Shown: piece after piece, positions 11,402-23,767 of the stretch
How positions within the stretch are numbered: position 1 is the first letter of the stretch
Layout of the letters: the number at the start of each line of letters is the position of its first letter
Program-made: the position numbers and the translations under genes
NCBI GenBank assembly: GCA_004352715.1
Contig: SCFE01000076.1
Location: 224,014-288,013 of the forward strand
Direction of reading: 5' to 3'
From: Hofstenia miamia
Taxonomy: Eukaryota; Xenacoelomorpha; Acoela
Length of the DNA stretch: 64,000 nt
The notes under the pieces: model-generated
Database searches by the model: none
Seen by the model: only the letters and a program-made list of their open reading frames with translations
Told to the model about the DNA's origin: nothing

Positions 11402-13990
11402 TTATGTTCTCACTAAAATATTTGGGTAGTGAACTCTATTGTTTGAGTGAACAATTTGATTAGCATTTAAGGCTACAAGCGAAACCTCGAATATTAGCAG
11501 CTTAATTAAGAAACACGTCTTCAAATATACTAAATTAATAAGCTTAATTAAATATCCAGTACGTAGGGTGTTCATTAGTAAGTAGTAATATACCTTAGTA
11601 GTTCAAATATTTATACTGCATTTGAAATAATTATAATTTAAGCTCAATTGAATTGAATAGTCTAAGTGAAAACCTTCACAATCCTTCGCAATCCTTAGGA
11701 TTCTTGATGATTTTGAAGTTCAAAAACATTGCCTATGTAAGTGGAGTAAGTTAAGAAAGTGAAATATAATAGTGTTCTGACATCACAATGATGGTGAGGT
11801 TCTTGGGATAGGATCTTGGGAGATCTGACACAATTAACGTTCAATGGCCTTTCTTCACTTGATCCACCCCTCTTGGGTCTCGAAGGAAGAAAGGCGGCAG
11901 TTGTTTATAATGTTTCAACAAATTTCCTCATATGTTAATATGTAAATTAAGTCTATCTTTGCAATATGAAAATGTGAACCTGAAAATTTGATGTCACAAC
12001 CCACTACTAATATAAAATAGCACTATTAAGTAATAAGTGATTAGTTTGAAATTTTTAAGCTTAATTTCCTGCTATTTACTAAAACTCTGTTAAAAGTGGT
12101 CATTTAAAATAGATTGAAAATTCATTCCTCTGCTTGTGCATGCCGGAATTCATTTTTCAAAAAAATATTCAAAAGCGCTTTTCTTCTGCATCTAACTAAA
12201 AAAGAGAATGTAAAGATGTTTAAAATGAAAATTAAATCCAAAATATTAAATAACCATTTTGATTACCTTTATAATGGAATTTTTAAAGAATTCATTTGAA
12301 TACATGTATTACTACAAAACGGAAATATATTATAACTTAAATTAATTATACTTACAATGCTGATAGTGGTGTAGGTGATACTATTTGTAATAAAAATTGC
12401 TGGTCAGGCGTTGACATTTTATGCAATTAATCTAGACAATTTTATTTTGAAATGCTACATTTGAGCGAAATGGTACTTTAGAAATTACATCGTATATCAA
12501 GAATTTCTAGTTTAATATATATGAGAATTGTTTCTAGAAAATGATAATTCTGAAAAAAATCATTTTAAATATGCACATAGCATAAAGTCAATAATTTATG
12601 AAAATGGCAATGCATAATTTTGCCTCAGTTGTATAATCTCCATAATCACAATACAATCACCCAAAATTGCCAGGGAATAATTTTTATGTAAATCATTTAA
12701 TTAAATGTAACGAAATGTCCTTGCATGTAAATGCTAACACTTTGCAAATAAATTTGGCTTTTACAAATTGAATTACCGTATGATCTTATAATTAAATGCA
12801 TAAATACATTATTTACGGGAATTTAGATAAATAATTAAACTAAACTAATATTATTAATTATTATACACTTTGAGATAACATGTGGTAGCTCCGCATACAT
12901 TATTTATATATATATATATATATATATAATATATCATCATTGAATTCAAAAACGTGTTTCAAATATGAAAGTAATATATAAAAATTAAGAAATTATGCTT
13001 TTATATTCATAATAAAAATTGATTTACTAGAAAAATAAGATATTTTTTCTGAAAGTGAATAAGGTTATGGAAATATCCAGGACTGTTCAAAAATTAATTT
13101 TAATTTAATGGAAAGAAATTTTCTTTAAAAAGCATTCAGGCGTGACATTTACAAAGTCAGAGATCAAGAACACGCCTCGATGGAACAGAGCCGGGTCGCG
13201 TATTAAGACTTGACGGTCTGGCGATGTAAGGTTGACTATCTAATTACACCATATTCACGTCAGATATGCCCGCCAAGGTCATAAAGGAAAAAGTGGAACG
13301 GCCTTCACTCAATTATAAGTACTACTTCAATATGAATTAAATATTGCCTACCTCTGCAGGCAGAGTAGAAACCGTACATATACGTACATCTATGTACAAT
13401 GGTTGTAATATGCATGCATTTCTTGAGAATTAGAAGCATCTGTCCTCTGTTGAGGAGGGAACGTTCCCCCAGTCCCCCTCTGGGTTCGTCTTTGGTGTTA
13501 ATATTTTGGCATAGATTGTACACCAAAAGACGCATCACTCTGTAAAAAGCATATACATGTAACTTTACTGATAATGTGATTGAAGATTTCAAATTTAGGC
13601 AAATATATTTGTGTCAACTTCAAGTTTTTAAACAATTATATCTCATTTGCTGGCAATCAATTGAAAAGAAAAGATACATTTTGGAGTTTTATCGAAATCA
13701 AGTCTACACAATCTCGAATGAATGAAAATCTGCCAAAAACTGAGGAAGAAATGTAAATTCAGCCCAAAGGCAAATGATATGGAAAAGAGCTTACCGAAAA
13801 TCTACACAATTGAATATACAAAAGGCCCAGTAATTTGGTTTGGTTAATGCTTTTAATTGGTCAGGTTTAGTTGAAGACAAAATCCTTTTTATATGTGTAT
13901 GTCCATAGCACAAGTAGATAACGTGAAGAATGTAATTTTACGTAATATAATGAAGTATTTACAATATTGTTAATTACTATATATAGGCCT
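11402..13990. other. AT-rich intergenic DNA with a small tRNA-like patch
   Basis: No gene is supported. It includes (TA)n at about 12904-12930 and a more GC-rich stretch at 13140-13310 that holds a tRNA-like motif (separate entry). Confidence 0.55.
13168..13246 (-). repeat. tRNA-like SINE head, degenerate
   Basis: On the minus strand an A-box-like TGGTGTAATTAGATAG is followed at tRNA-like spacing by a weak B-box-like region (ACGCGACCCGGCTC). The order and spacing recall tRNA-derived SINE heads. It does not fold as a clean tRNA by eye, so I call it a degenerate SINE or tRNA pseudogene. Confidence 0.3.
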
Positions 13991-14011
13991 ATTTACAAAA
14001 GCAATAATTTT

Positions 14012-15484
14012 CTACCCCTTGTCAAAAGACAGAAGCTTTTCAGCGGATAAGAATATAAGTTTACTACCAATGAATAAAACTTCTTTTGCATTGAAATGGT
14101 TAATACTTAAAGATGAGATTGCTCTACCTTTCTTATCAAGTAGCAAAATATTAGAGTTGGTTGAAAACCCAAATACATATGCTTCAAGTGTCTTAGCCTG
14201 GCAAAAGAAATAAGGAATTTCAGGTTTTTGAGAAAGTGAAACCACTGACATCAAGAAACCATCAGATTTTTGAAAATCAAAGTAGTAAAATTTAAAACCT
14301 TCTTGCTCATTTCGTAAGCAACATACTTTAGCATTAAATGTAGTCGCAATTTTCCCTGTACATGAATAATTGAATACATATTCTGAATGCTTATCATCCA
14401 TTTGCAGTATTCGGTTTTTTTCAAGAATAAAACAATTTATGTTGTTAGAACTCATGTCAACAATTGTATATTGAGAATTTTTCGTTTCGATATTTCCTGA
14501 AGTAGAAACTGTCATTAAGAGCTTCAGACTTCCTAGTTGATTACTATTATAAATCATGTATTTGTCTTTAAAATAACAAGCCAACATTTCGCATACACTG
14601 TCAATAACGTTCAGACGAATGCTATTTATTATGGTGAAATCGTCTAATTTAATCTCTTTCAAAAACACGTTGTTTCCCTCTTTTCCAACTACAGCGATTT
14701 TTTCATGTTTCACTTGTATTAGACAATATCTAAATGTGTATCCATCTCTGATAGAATTTCCATTCTTTAGTATTGGAAATTCTGATTTGAGACGATCAAA
14801 CTTGCTTATATTTTGATTTGCATCATGTCTAAAGGCGTTTGCGTCGTTGATAATATTTTCATTATTCAGGAGTGGAGATTCGGTCTTGAGAAGATCAAAC
14901 TTGTTTATATTTTGATTTTTATTTTCTGGAACAGCGGATCCCTTTGGAAAATAAATATTTTTTGTAATGTGTGACGAAGAAACTTCTTCCTGATTCATAT
15001 TTTGAGAGTGTGCTGAAGAAACTGTGGGCTTTACAATTGATCCACTAATAAATTTAATATGAATTTGTAATTCATTGTTTAATTTCTTATAGTTATTAAT
15101 TGCTACATTTACAATTGACTCATCAAATGATAATTTTAAATTTCCATTTTCTTTTGCGGTTTTTATTTTTTCAAAATCTAAACAATCAGAGTGCGTAAGT
15201 ATTCCTGCTTTAGATAATTTTTTAATCAAATCATTAAATGGTAATTTTTCATCATTGAAATTTAAACACAAGGCATCATTAGCCACGTACCTCTTTAGAT
15301 TAATAAGGACTTCAATGGCTTGCTCTATGCTTTCATATAATGGTATAGTACATTTCATTTCATTTTCTTTCTTAATTTCTTTCAAAAGCTCAACGTATTC
15401 TTTTGCCTTTATTTCTGATGTATGCTTCATCAAACAACGATGACAAAAGTAGAGTTGACAATGATCGCATTTTTGCAATTCATC
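14012..15484 (-). CDS. Two-exon RING/zinc-finger protein, exon 2 (propeller-like C-terminus)
   Basis: Exon 2 supplies residues 88-577 and the stop. It starts at GAT 15484 after a T-rich tract ending TAG, in phase 0 with exon 1. Its first residues complete a zinc motif begun in exon 1: C93-x2-C96-x4-C101-x2-C104-x3-H108. A Lys/Glu-rich, probably helical region follows (about 110-240), then a 33-residue tandem repeat (277-309 and 310-342). Residues about 340-577 show repeated short beta-strand-like blocks, such as EKIAVVGKEGNN and NILLLDKKGRAISSL, which suggest an NHL/WD-like propeller; that is inference. The architecture resembles TRIM-NHL or nhl-1-type E3 ligases. No stops or frameshifts occur over 490 codons, so it is probably functional. 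Confidence 0.8.
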   Translation of the reverse strand, partial: DELQKCDHCQLYFCHRCLMKHTSEIKAKEYVELLKEIKKENEMKCTIPLYESIEQAIEVLINLKRYVANDALCLNFNDEKLPFNDLIKKLSKAGILTHSDCLDFEKIKTAKENGNLKLSFDESIVNVAINNYKKLNNELQIHIKFISGSIVKPTVSSAHSQNMNQEEVSSSHITKNIYFPKGSAVPENKNQNINKFDLLKTESPLLNNENIINDANAFRHDANQNISKFDRLKSEFPILKNGNSIRDGYTFRYCLIQVKHEKIAVVGKEGNNVFLKEIKLDDFTIINSIRLNVIDSVCEMLACYFKDKYMIYNSNQLGSLKLLMTVSTSGNIETKNSQYTIVDMSSNNINCFILEKNRILQMDDKHSEYVFNYSCTGKIATTFNAKVCCLRNEQEGFKFYYFDFQKSDGFLMSVVSLSQKPEIPYFFCQAKTLEAYVFGFSTNSNILLLDKKGRAISSLSINHFNAKEVLFIGSKLIFLSAEKLLSFDKG

Positions 15485-16062
15485 CTAAAAAAATTATGTA
15501 TTAATTTAAGTCAACTCATAAAAAGAAGTGGCTTATCATATCGATATAATATTTGAATTTTTTTATTAAATGTGTAATTTTTCAATTACATCATTCAATA
15601 TCGTACGTCAATCTTAGAACATTAATATTTAATTTCCCCGAATTTTTTTTACTAATGAAACTATGATTAGGTAGCAAAACATGTTTGAATTTAAATAAAT
15701 GTATTTGTATATGAAATATACTAACTTAGCAAATTATCATTCATATATATATATTAACATTGCAAATTTCATATGCAAGAAATTGAAGTTAATATTTCGC
15801 AGATTGCTAAATGATTATTTAATTATTTAAATCAATTAATACATTAAAACGTTTCGTTATCACCTACAAAAGCATCTACGACCAATCCCTCTCAGGAAGG
15901 TTTTTCATACATTTCACTTTTACATATTATGTTATTGATCTCCTGAAGAACTTGCAAAAATTTGCAAAAATTTTATTCCCAACATCGAATTTTTTCAATA
16001 GAAGAATTGAATATGTCTATTTCACACACGTTTTAAACTAAACCATATTAATCTATAAAACT

Positions 16063-16854
16063 CAGGGCTTTCAAAGTGATGTTTGAAATTTAAACATCTT
16101 TCAAACTTTGATTTAAAAATTTGAATGGTTTAAAATGTAAAGTTTGATTTGAAATTTGAAAATATAGAAATTAGATTTCAAGTTTGATATTTTTTCTTAG
16201 AAATAATTCTTTCATTCAATGAATTTTCATATTTATTATACTACTGTGATTTAACATACATGCACCACGGAGGTAGACTAAGAACCACTCGTAGATTTTA
16301 CTTAAATTTTTGTAACAATATGAAGTATATATAGTAGAATATAAATTAATCATACATAGTACATTTTTATATAAAAAGAAAATAAGATTGTTGTTCTTAT
16401 TTCATTGTGACATATATTTAGTAAATGCCTCTGTGACGTTTAATAATGCTGAAATTGCTTATTTAATTATTCCAGGTAAATCAAGAAAATAGAGCAAATG
16501 CAGGAGAGTCCGAAAGTTTGCAAAATGTGTTCACTGTTAGCTCAATTATCAAACAGGCTATATTAATGACTCCAAGAGTTTTGCTTTAATGAATGAATTT
16601 ACTGGGCCATTATTATGCAAGTCAGAGGTCTTCATTTTCAATATTAAGAATAATTCTAAATTTATTATTTATTTAGAAATTTACCATAAAATAATATCGG
16701 GGTAATTTAATAATGTTGATGTGTAAATTTTGCCAAAATTTGAATATCAAAGTTTGCACATTAGCCTCTAAAATTTGGTTTGAAATTTGAATTTTAGAAT
16801 TTTACAAAATTTGACTTGAAAGTTTGAAAATTTGAATTTGATTTGAAAGTCCTG
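16063..16854. mobile_element. hAT-like non-autonomous element (792 bp)
   Basis: The ends are inverted: CAGGGCTTTCAAA at the left and its near-complement TTTGAAAGTCCTG at the right, with looser AAATTTGAA-type repeats continuing inward for about 100 bp on both sides. CAGGG-type ends are typical of hAT elements. The 8-bp flanks (ATAAAACT and TTAAAAAC) match only partly. No transposase is encoded; one ORF at 16843-17043 runs out across the right end and is chance. Confidence 0.6.
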
Positions 16855-17403
16855 TTAAAAACCATTTACGCTGATTTACTGCCGACTAAGCGTTCTTGTT
16901 TCAATCGCGCTATTTCACTTTGTTATAAAGCATGTATTGAACTTGCAATTGGAATTATCACACAAAACTTATTTGAACAAATCCTCTTAGTTTTCCTCCG
17001 CTTAGTGATGTGCAATGAAAATGATTCAAATTTCTTGAGATGAATTGTAAAAATACTTTATATTCAATAATAGTCAAACTTTTTAATATATTCATTAAAT
17101 ATTTACATAACAATATTACAATGACCTAAAAACGTTATTTATAGTAGATATTTAGACGACAACATTTGTATTTCAGATGAAAAAGATATGGTAAAATTAA
17201 TGATAGATGATTTAAAAGAAGTTCATAAACGCTAAATTTACATATGAAATATTCAAGGATGATATCCTAATCAAGTAAATGAATTGATAAGTGATGATGG
17301 GAGTTTTCACAAAGAAATAATCAGATTATCAAGGCGAATTCGCATTATCATGATTTAGTAAAATCAGAGGTGTAAAACAAGAAATGATTAAAGGCAATAA
17401 TTG

Positions 17404-17427
17404 CCATACCATACCATACCATACAAT
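17404..17427. repeat. (CCATA)n mini-array
   Basis: About four to five tandem copies of a 5-base unit, followed by a TGG/ATGG-rich stretch to about 17540. Confidence 0.8.
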
Positions 17428-18968
17428 GATGGTATGGACTGGATTTTAATATGGCCATCAGAGATGAAATGGGCTGTGTTTTTCATGGAATGGACTTGGA
17501 TTTGCTGTGCTGGGTTGGCCCGAAATTTCATTGGCTAAAATGGGCTCTATATTTCTGAACAGAATTTAAATTCATATTTTCCTTCTTAATATATATTTTT
17601 CCAGTGCCATCTTGTTTTGGATTAATTAAATTAAAATTAATGAGTTATTGTTGTTGAAACTGATAAATAAAATGAATTTCCCACGACATTGTTTGCATTT
17701 ATTTTTCTGAAAATGTGATGCAGATTCCAATGATCCACCATGCAATCTTAAGCGCTTTAAAATTGAAGAATCGAAGGAATTTTATTGCTGATCTTTCTAG
17801 AAATGCTTCTAGCTTTAACCGAATTGGAATTTCTCTTGTCGAATTTCAACATGAACTTGAGGAATATGAGAAAAAAGACTTTCATACTAACAAATTTTGA
17901 CATGTTGTCATATTGCTCTTCCTTGGAATAAGTGTACCCTACTCTAGCAATTGTAGCTAGGCCGTTTTGAATCCGTCTCAAGCATCCCCAGCCTAATCGG
18001 AAAGAGACAACAGCAGTGCTGGACTGACAATATCAGATAGACGCGTCGGACTGAGCGGTGACACAGTCGCAGTATCGAATTTGTCAATAGATGTGCAAAA
18101 AATAATATACATTAATGCTGTTTTTTAATTTTTCTAATAGTCATTAATATTTCCCTTTATTATATGTATAAGCAAGTGGCAAAGTTTTAGCAATCGCTGA
18201 AAAACTAAAAAATTTAAATACTTCTGACATAAAGTAATCGTATACATGAAGGTAAACCAATTTAGAATTACTTGGAAGCGCTACTATTAATAAGATCATG
18301 TTTACATATTTTGAATTAACTAGTATTTAATACTGAATGACATCAGTGGAGCATAGAGAAATGAATCATTATCATGAAAACCTATTTTAGATCTAACTTA
18401 TCTGTAAACTACTTTTTCTGTAAAATGGTATCCAGTCTTATTTGTAAACTGGGTTAAATTTCATTTTGTTAAAATATGTTTCTTTGCTTGTAAGTGGAAG
18501 AAATTTTAGCTTCACGTAAGCAGTGAATTGGTTGCAGTCATTATTGATTGTTTACTTGGAAGAAAGCTTTTTTACAGGATTTTCTTTATATTGGTGTAGG
18601 TCAACAATTGTGGCCAGACCGACCGGGAGTGGGTTCCAACTCTGAGTGGAAAACCTTTTCAGTACTATCCGAACTATACTTACAGATTAGCGTAAAAATA
18701 TGAACCCTTTGAATTTAGAGGAGCATACCTCGCATGTCAACCAAGCTTCCCGGGACGTCAGCATAGTTGGAAAAAATTGATCAAAATCCAAGCACAAACT
18801 AAAACTTTTCGCTTATCTTTTTTATAATTTGAATCTTGATTTAATGGTTTTAGCGAATTTACTATATTTCCCCCTATTTTACCATAATGGCCATTATTGC
18901 AATTATTTATTGCGAGGATATAATGACGATATCAATAATGGGAATTAAAGGTACAATAATATTGCCAT

Positions 18969-19000
18969 ACCCTATTTTACACCCATGAGTAAAATAGGGT
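18969..19000. repeat. Perfect 12-bp inverted repeat
   Basis: ACCCTATTTTAC (18969-18980) and GTAAAATAGGGT (18989-19000) form a perfect hairpin with an 8-nt loop. A third CCCTATTTTACC lies near 18872, so this could be the edge of a tiny MITE. Confidence 0.6.
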
Positions 19001-20080
19001 AAAATACAAAGGATATAAAAGCAGGTTGTTGAACTTTGGAAGAATTTGTTCACATACAAACAAATCTTGTTTTAAATTTCTTTAAATTATTGATAAGAAT
19101 TGGATATAGGAAATCCGTTAGTTTCAAACAATATCAATAGTTTATAATTTCAATCAAAAATAAAGAATACCTATATTTAAGATAAAAATGATAATATTAA
19201 AAGAATTAATTCCCGAATGACTCTTAATCTATTTTACGTAAAAGGCATTCATATTAAACTTTCAAAGCGCATTATTTGGTGATTACAACCTCCATTAGTG
19301 TAGCTATTGAAAGGTTCAAGACATGGTGCATGCTAAATAACTAGATACCTTGAAGGCAGGGTTCAAGGTAAACAAACTTGTAGTGCTAATTAATAACTTT
19401 ATTTTACTTAAATTTTAAATATTGAATTGTAATGTTTTTTGATATCTTAGACTACACGCGTTGAATATTCATGTATTGTTAACAAATTTTTCATAATTTA
19501 TCAGCATAGTTCTAATATAATTCTGCAAAGTCCAACATTGGCACAGCTTCAAGGAATGATCAACCCTTGCTTGTTGCATTGAACTTAGCTCTAAAGAAAT
19601 GTATTCACAATAAGGAATAAACCCATAATCTTATTTAGGTACCCTCACGATGCAATGATTCAAACTGAAGATTAAAAAATATGATGCCAAAAATAAAATT
19701 TCTTGTTGATTTTACAAATTAAAATTTTGCGAAGTAAGAATGGAAGCGCATACATTTTAATGAGAAGGAATTCTATATAAATATTGATAAATATTTGTAC
19801 AAATATCAACTCCAAACGCTGATAAAACTTCAATGTAATGATACAAATACGTCGTTTTATAAATTAGTAGAAGTGCTAAATTTAGATAAAAATTATACTA
19901 TTAGAAGAAAGAAAAAATCTATATAATTAACTTCTAATCAAGTTAAGAAATAATTCAGAAACAAGATTTCTGAGAACCAACGACGTTTTTAGTTGGATTC
20001 AAAGCGAGATAAATAGATAGTTAATCTAAATAAAATAATTTAACATATTTGAAATTTAAAAAATATAGATAGGCACTTAC

Positions 20081-20341
20081 TGTAAATAGTTTTGAACAAG
20101 AACTACAAACAGTTCTTAGTAAATCAAGAATTACTCTAGACTTGGTTTCATTTATTGAATATCCACGACACTGTGGGCATCTAATCATTTTGGATTCATA
20201 TTTAGATTGAAGTTGATTGAAGCACGACAAGCACAAGATATAACCACAGGTGCAATCAAGAGCACATGGCAAATATGTATCTGCATCAAATCTGTTGAAA
20301 CATATTGGGCATTCAAGTTTTGATTGACCGGCAGTAGCCAT
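20081..20341 (-). CDS. Two-exon RING/zinc-finger protein, exon 1 (CNOT4-like RING)
   Basis: Exon 1 encodes residues 1-87 from ATG 20341 (context GAAATGG). The RING has C11-x2-C14, C26, C30, C32, C37-x2-C40 and C55-x2-C58. The core DCTCGYILCLSC has no histidine and matches the all-cysteine CTCGY-x2-C-x2-C style of CNOT4 RINGs, not the CxH of ordinary TRIM RINGs. C79 and C82 start a second zinc motif that exon 2 completes. The exon ends at ACA before GTAAGT; reading on without splicing only adds 19 intron-coded residues. RINGs of this type recruit E2 enzymes for ubiquitin transfer. Upstream promoter elements are not evident. Confidence 0.8.
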
Positions 20342-21670
20342 TTCTACGAAATTTCAGATTTTGTAGTAAGAAGGCAAAGTTTGGCAATGCAACACGTGTG
20401 TAGCACCAATTATAATTGATTTGTATTGAAATTTGGCTATATTTCACCTTTTGATTTTTCAGCTTCACATGTTTAATGTGCGCTTCTAAAATATGTATCA
20501 AAATTTATCTTAAGAAATAGTCAGATACCCCGACTGCATAATGTGATTGTGAACACCATATCACTTCCACTGACTACATTGATAAGCAGTATTTGTAATT
20601 TATCGCAAAATACATATGTGTATGTTATTTTCTTTCCCTTAAAAATTTGATCACTTTTACACTTAATTTTTTTCAATAAAACAAAATACCGTGAATCTAT
20701 GTTTATTATAATTTATAAACTACAAATCATATATATCCCAAAAATGCTGGAGCCAATCGGCTGTTTATATGTGGTAGTGGAACGATTTTTTGCTAGGGAC
20801 AAGTTACATTAGTTACCCATCATATTGACTATGTAAAACTACTTTTAATCCTTAAATTATAAAATTTCCAAAGGGTTTCATTGAAAGATTGACCTTTGGG
20901 AAATGCGATTTTTTCAACGTATTGTCATTTCTAAACCCGGACTTTGCAACTGCATCTCTCCTAATCACTGCAAAATGAGCTGATGGAGAATAAACAAAAT
21001 CCAAATGAACCATTCCTAAGTATATAGCAAATTATGCTAAAACTTTGACCCAGACATTAACAATATTGACTTAAGCATTTTTAAAAAATATTGATGATAG
21101 AAAAATAATATACAATAATGCGTTATGTTAATCTTTGTTCAAAAATTAATCAAATTTTAGTTAATATTTTTTATTGTATATCACTGTCAATTTGAAAAAA
21201 TTATATACAGACATATTAAATTCGAAGATGGGTATATGATTTGACTTCTAGAGTATTTTGAAATCTGTTGTGATATCAATGGAAAAAACAGTTTAATATT
21301 TACCTACCGGTACTTAACGATTTATGCTATGTCCATGGTTAATACATATCTCCAGAAAATACTCAAAACTCTTTATCTTTTAGGTTAATCATCTATGGAC
21401 TTTAATTATTGAAATTTCTAAAGCTTCCTCATCTCATTACCTCAAATAGAGAAAGATCCATATTTCTAGATAAATCGATAATGTTATTCGTAGTTTTCAT
21501 TATTTACAAGTTTGATCAATGATAATTAATTCCCTCGTAAAGAAAACAAATAAATACTTAAATATTTGTGGTGCAAGGTCTTAATATGGTGATTTAGCAT
21601 TTTTTACTCCTATTTTGGGATATATATATATATATATATATAAACAAAACCTACAAAGTCAGGTAAAATA
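20342..21670. other. AT-rich flank of the RING gene
   Basis: Upstream region of the minus-strand gene. It contains a (TA)n tract at 21620-21642 and no supportable gene. Confidence 0.5.
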
Positions 21671-21673
21671 ATA

Positions 21674-22246
21674 ATGATTTTTAAAATAGAGTCAGACAAA
21701 GAAGCAATCATTTCAATATTAAGAAATATGAAAAGGGAAGCATTTGCCTCCAAAAAGCTCACGCCTTGTATTCTAATTAGAAATATTCCAGAATTTGTTA
21801 TAATTAATAGTGATTTCTTAGACGAAGTAGAACTTCAATGTGGTGAACACCTTGGAGAAAACACAAAAGAATTTCCATTATAAGTTAAAAAATAAAGAAA
21901 AAATTGTAGCTATTAGAACTACTCCTGAAAAATTTAATTACATAATATCTAATGGAGAAGTGTGTAGGAAACAAAATATGTCCTGTAGAACCTTTCATTC
22001 AGCCAATACAATGTAGAAAGTGCTTAATGCATGGCCATATTGCAAGCTTATGTAAAAACTCAGTTATCTGTAAATTCTGCAGTGAAAATCATGAATCTTA
22101 AGGATTGCAGAAGTAAGAATGATCACAAAGAATGTGTAAACTGCAAAAGTTCTGAACATATTAGCGGATTTAGTCATTGCAGTGAATATGAAAAAGCAAT
22201 AGTAAGAGAACAGATTTTGGTGGGAATACAGAAAATATATGACTAG
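21674..22246 (+). pseudogene. LINE gag-like ORF1 with CCHC zinc knuckles
   Basis: The leading piece (21674-21883) has an RNA-binding-like fold signature (TPCILIRNIP). From 22012 the frame reads CRKCLMHGHIASLC, then CKFCSENH and a stop, then CVNCKSSEHISGFSHCSEY: three C-x2-C-x4-H-x4-C-like knuckles as in Jockey/I-type gag proteins, which bind element RNA. A TAA at 22098-22100 and a frameshift near 21880 break it. Confidence 0.72.
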
Positions 22247-22274
22247 ATGAAGTAATATAGAGAAGCAAAAGAAA

Positions 22275-22612
22275 AAATTAACAAAGCAGTTCAAACTACC
22301 AATTGTTCTTCTAAGCAATGAACAATCCCTAACTAATAAAATGACAGAATTAGAATTAGTATTAAAAGAAAAATGCGCTAGTGTTGCAGTTATATCAGAA
22401 ACATGGGCTGATGAGAACTCAGTTATTCTACAGGATATAGCAAATTATCAAACTCATAGAGTGATAAGAAGCTAAACAATACGAGAAAAAGGAGGAAGGG
22501 TAACTATTTATGCAAGTAAAACATATACGTCTAGACAAATTCTAGAATACGAAGATAACGATGTTGAACTTACTGGTGTACATATATGTAATTGCGAATT
22601 TGAACTCATATG

Positions 22613-22688
<76 letters not shown>

Positions 22689-22960
22689 AGTTATACCGAT
22701 GTAACATATAAAAGATTTGCAAATTTAATGATAAACGAAATTCAGAATATTCGTGAAGGTGATATAAATGGAGCTCCACAGCAGTATATAATAAATGAAC
22801 TCGAATTAAATTCAGTAATAAATTTCCCAACAAGGGGGATGTGCAAAACTGGACACGATTTTTACCAATATGGATAATGTTTATAAAATGCCTGAAGAAA
22901 TTCCAGCTCTCGGAAATTCTGATCATATTTGTATTCTTTATGAACCCTTGAATAGGAAGA
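22275..22960 (+). pseudogene. LINE endonuclease remnant, split by (TA)n
   Basis: Starts NEQSLTNKMTELELVL with VAVISETWADEN (the catalytic Glu region TETW-like), then a stop, GGRVTIYAS, and the (TA)n tract. After the tract come FTNMDNVYKMP and PALGNSDHICILYEP, the LD-x-IFTN and G-x-SDH motifs of LINE endonucleases, in shifted frames. Confidence 0.75.
22614..22688. repeat. (TA)n tract inside LINE copy 1
   Basis: About 70 bases of TA with two TG interruptions, lying within the endonuclease sequence. The same junction (TA tract followed by TACCGATGTAACATA) occurs at 25643 and 35101. Confidence 0.95.
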
Positions 22961-23767
22961 ATAGAAAAAATTTTACACAAAATTTTGTTTTTGATCCTAC
23001 TGAAAAATGCATTGCAAAATAGAAAGATATTTATGTCAAGTGAATTGGGAACTAGCTTATAATGATATGACTGCAATCAATTGACTAACAATATTTACAA
23101 TATCATAGACAGATTTATGCAATGTACCCGAGAAAGAAAATAAAAATATCAAACAAAGATCCTCCATGGATAAAACCTTTTCTAAAATATTTATTGCATA
23201 AAAACCATGACGCTTAAAGAAAAAATAATAGGCAAAGAGTAAAAAAATTATCTAAGCAAATAGAGGAAGTACGTAGATTTCCGGAAGTAAAACTAAGAGC
23301 AACTCTAGGAGAAAAAGCAAGTAAAAAATGGTGAAATTATGTAAAAACTCAGAAGAAAAAATCTCAAAAAACAGCAACTATATCAAGATTAGTGAACAAG
23401 TATGAAACAACCAAAGAAGCAGTTAAATGTATTAACGCATATTTTGCAAATATATGTAAATCTGAAGATTCATTAATTTGGGAAAACGATTCCACCCATA
23501 ATGGGCAAATAGCATTACCACAAAAATACCAAGTTTATAGTTTTCTAAAAAACATTAATAAGATCTCCATATTGGTTCTGGAGAAGATATTCACTAGTTC
23601 TCAGCAAGCTTATTTATATGTTCTGGACATGTTGTATTCGTAATAAAAGTTTCCCTTCATTATAGGAAAGAGATTTTATGTTTCCAATGCCGAAGACTGT
23701 GAACGTAGCTAAGCCAAATGATTTAAGATCAATAATGATTACAGAAATCCGTGACGCGGAATAGAAA

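Larger units (their letters stand above)
15485..20080 (-). other. Intron of the two-exon RING gene
   Basis: A 4596-bp intron with donor GTAAGT (20080-20075) after ACA and acceptor TTTTAG ending at 15485. It interrupts the second zinc motif between C82 and C93, so splicing is needed to complete that domain, which supports this model. The intron holds a hAT-like element at 16063-16854, a CCATA mini-array near 17400 and a hairpin near 18985. No other exon is apparent. Confidence 0.78.

Noticed and set aside
22606-23076. 156-aa minus-strand ORF repeated at 25589-26023 and 35025-35483
   Set aside because: Antisense shadow of the plus-strand LINE endonuclease; its end is encoded by the (TA)n tract (YIYIYI). 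Repetition only reflects the LINE copies.
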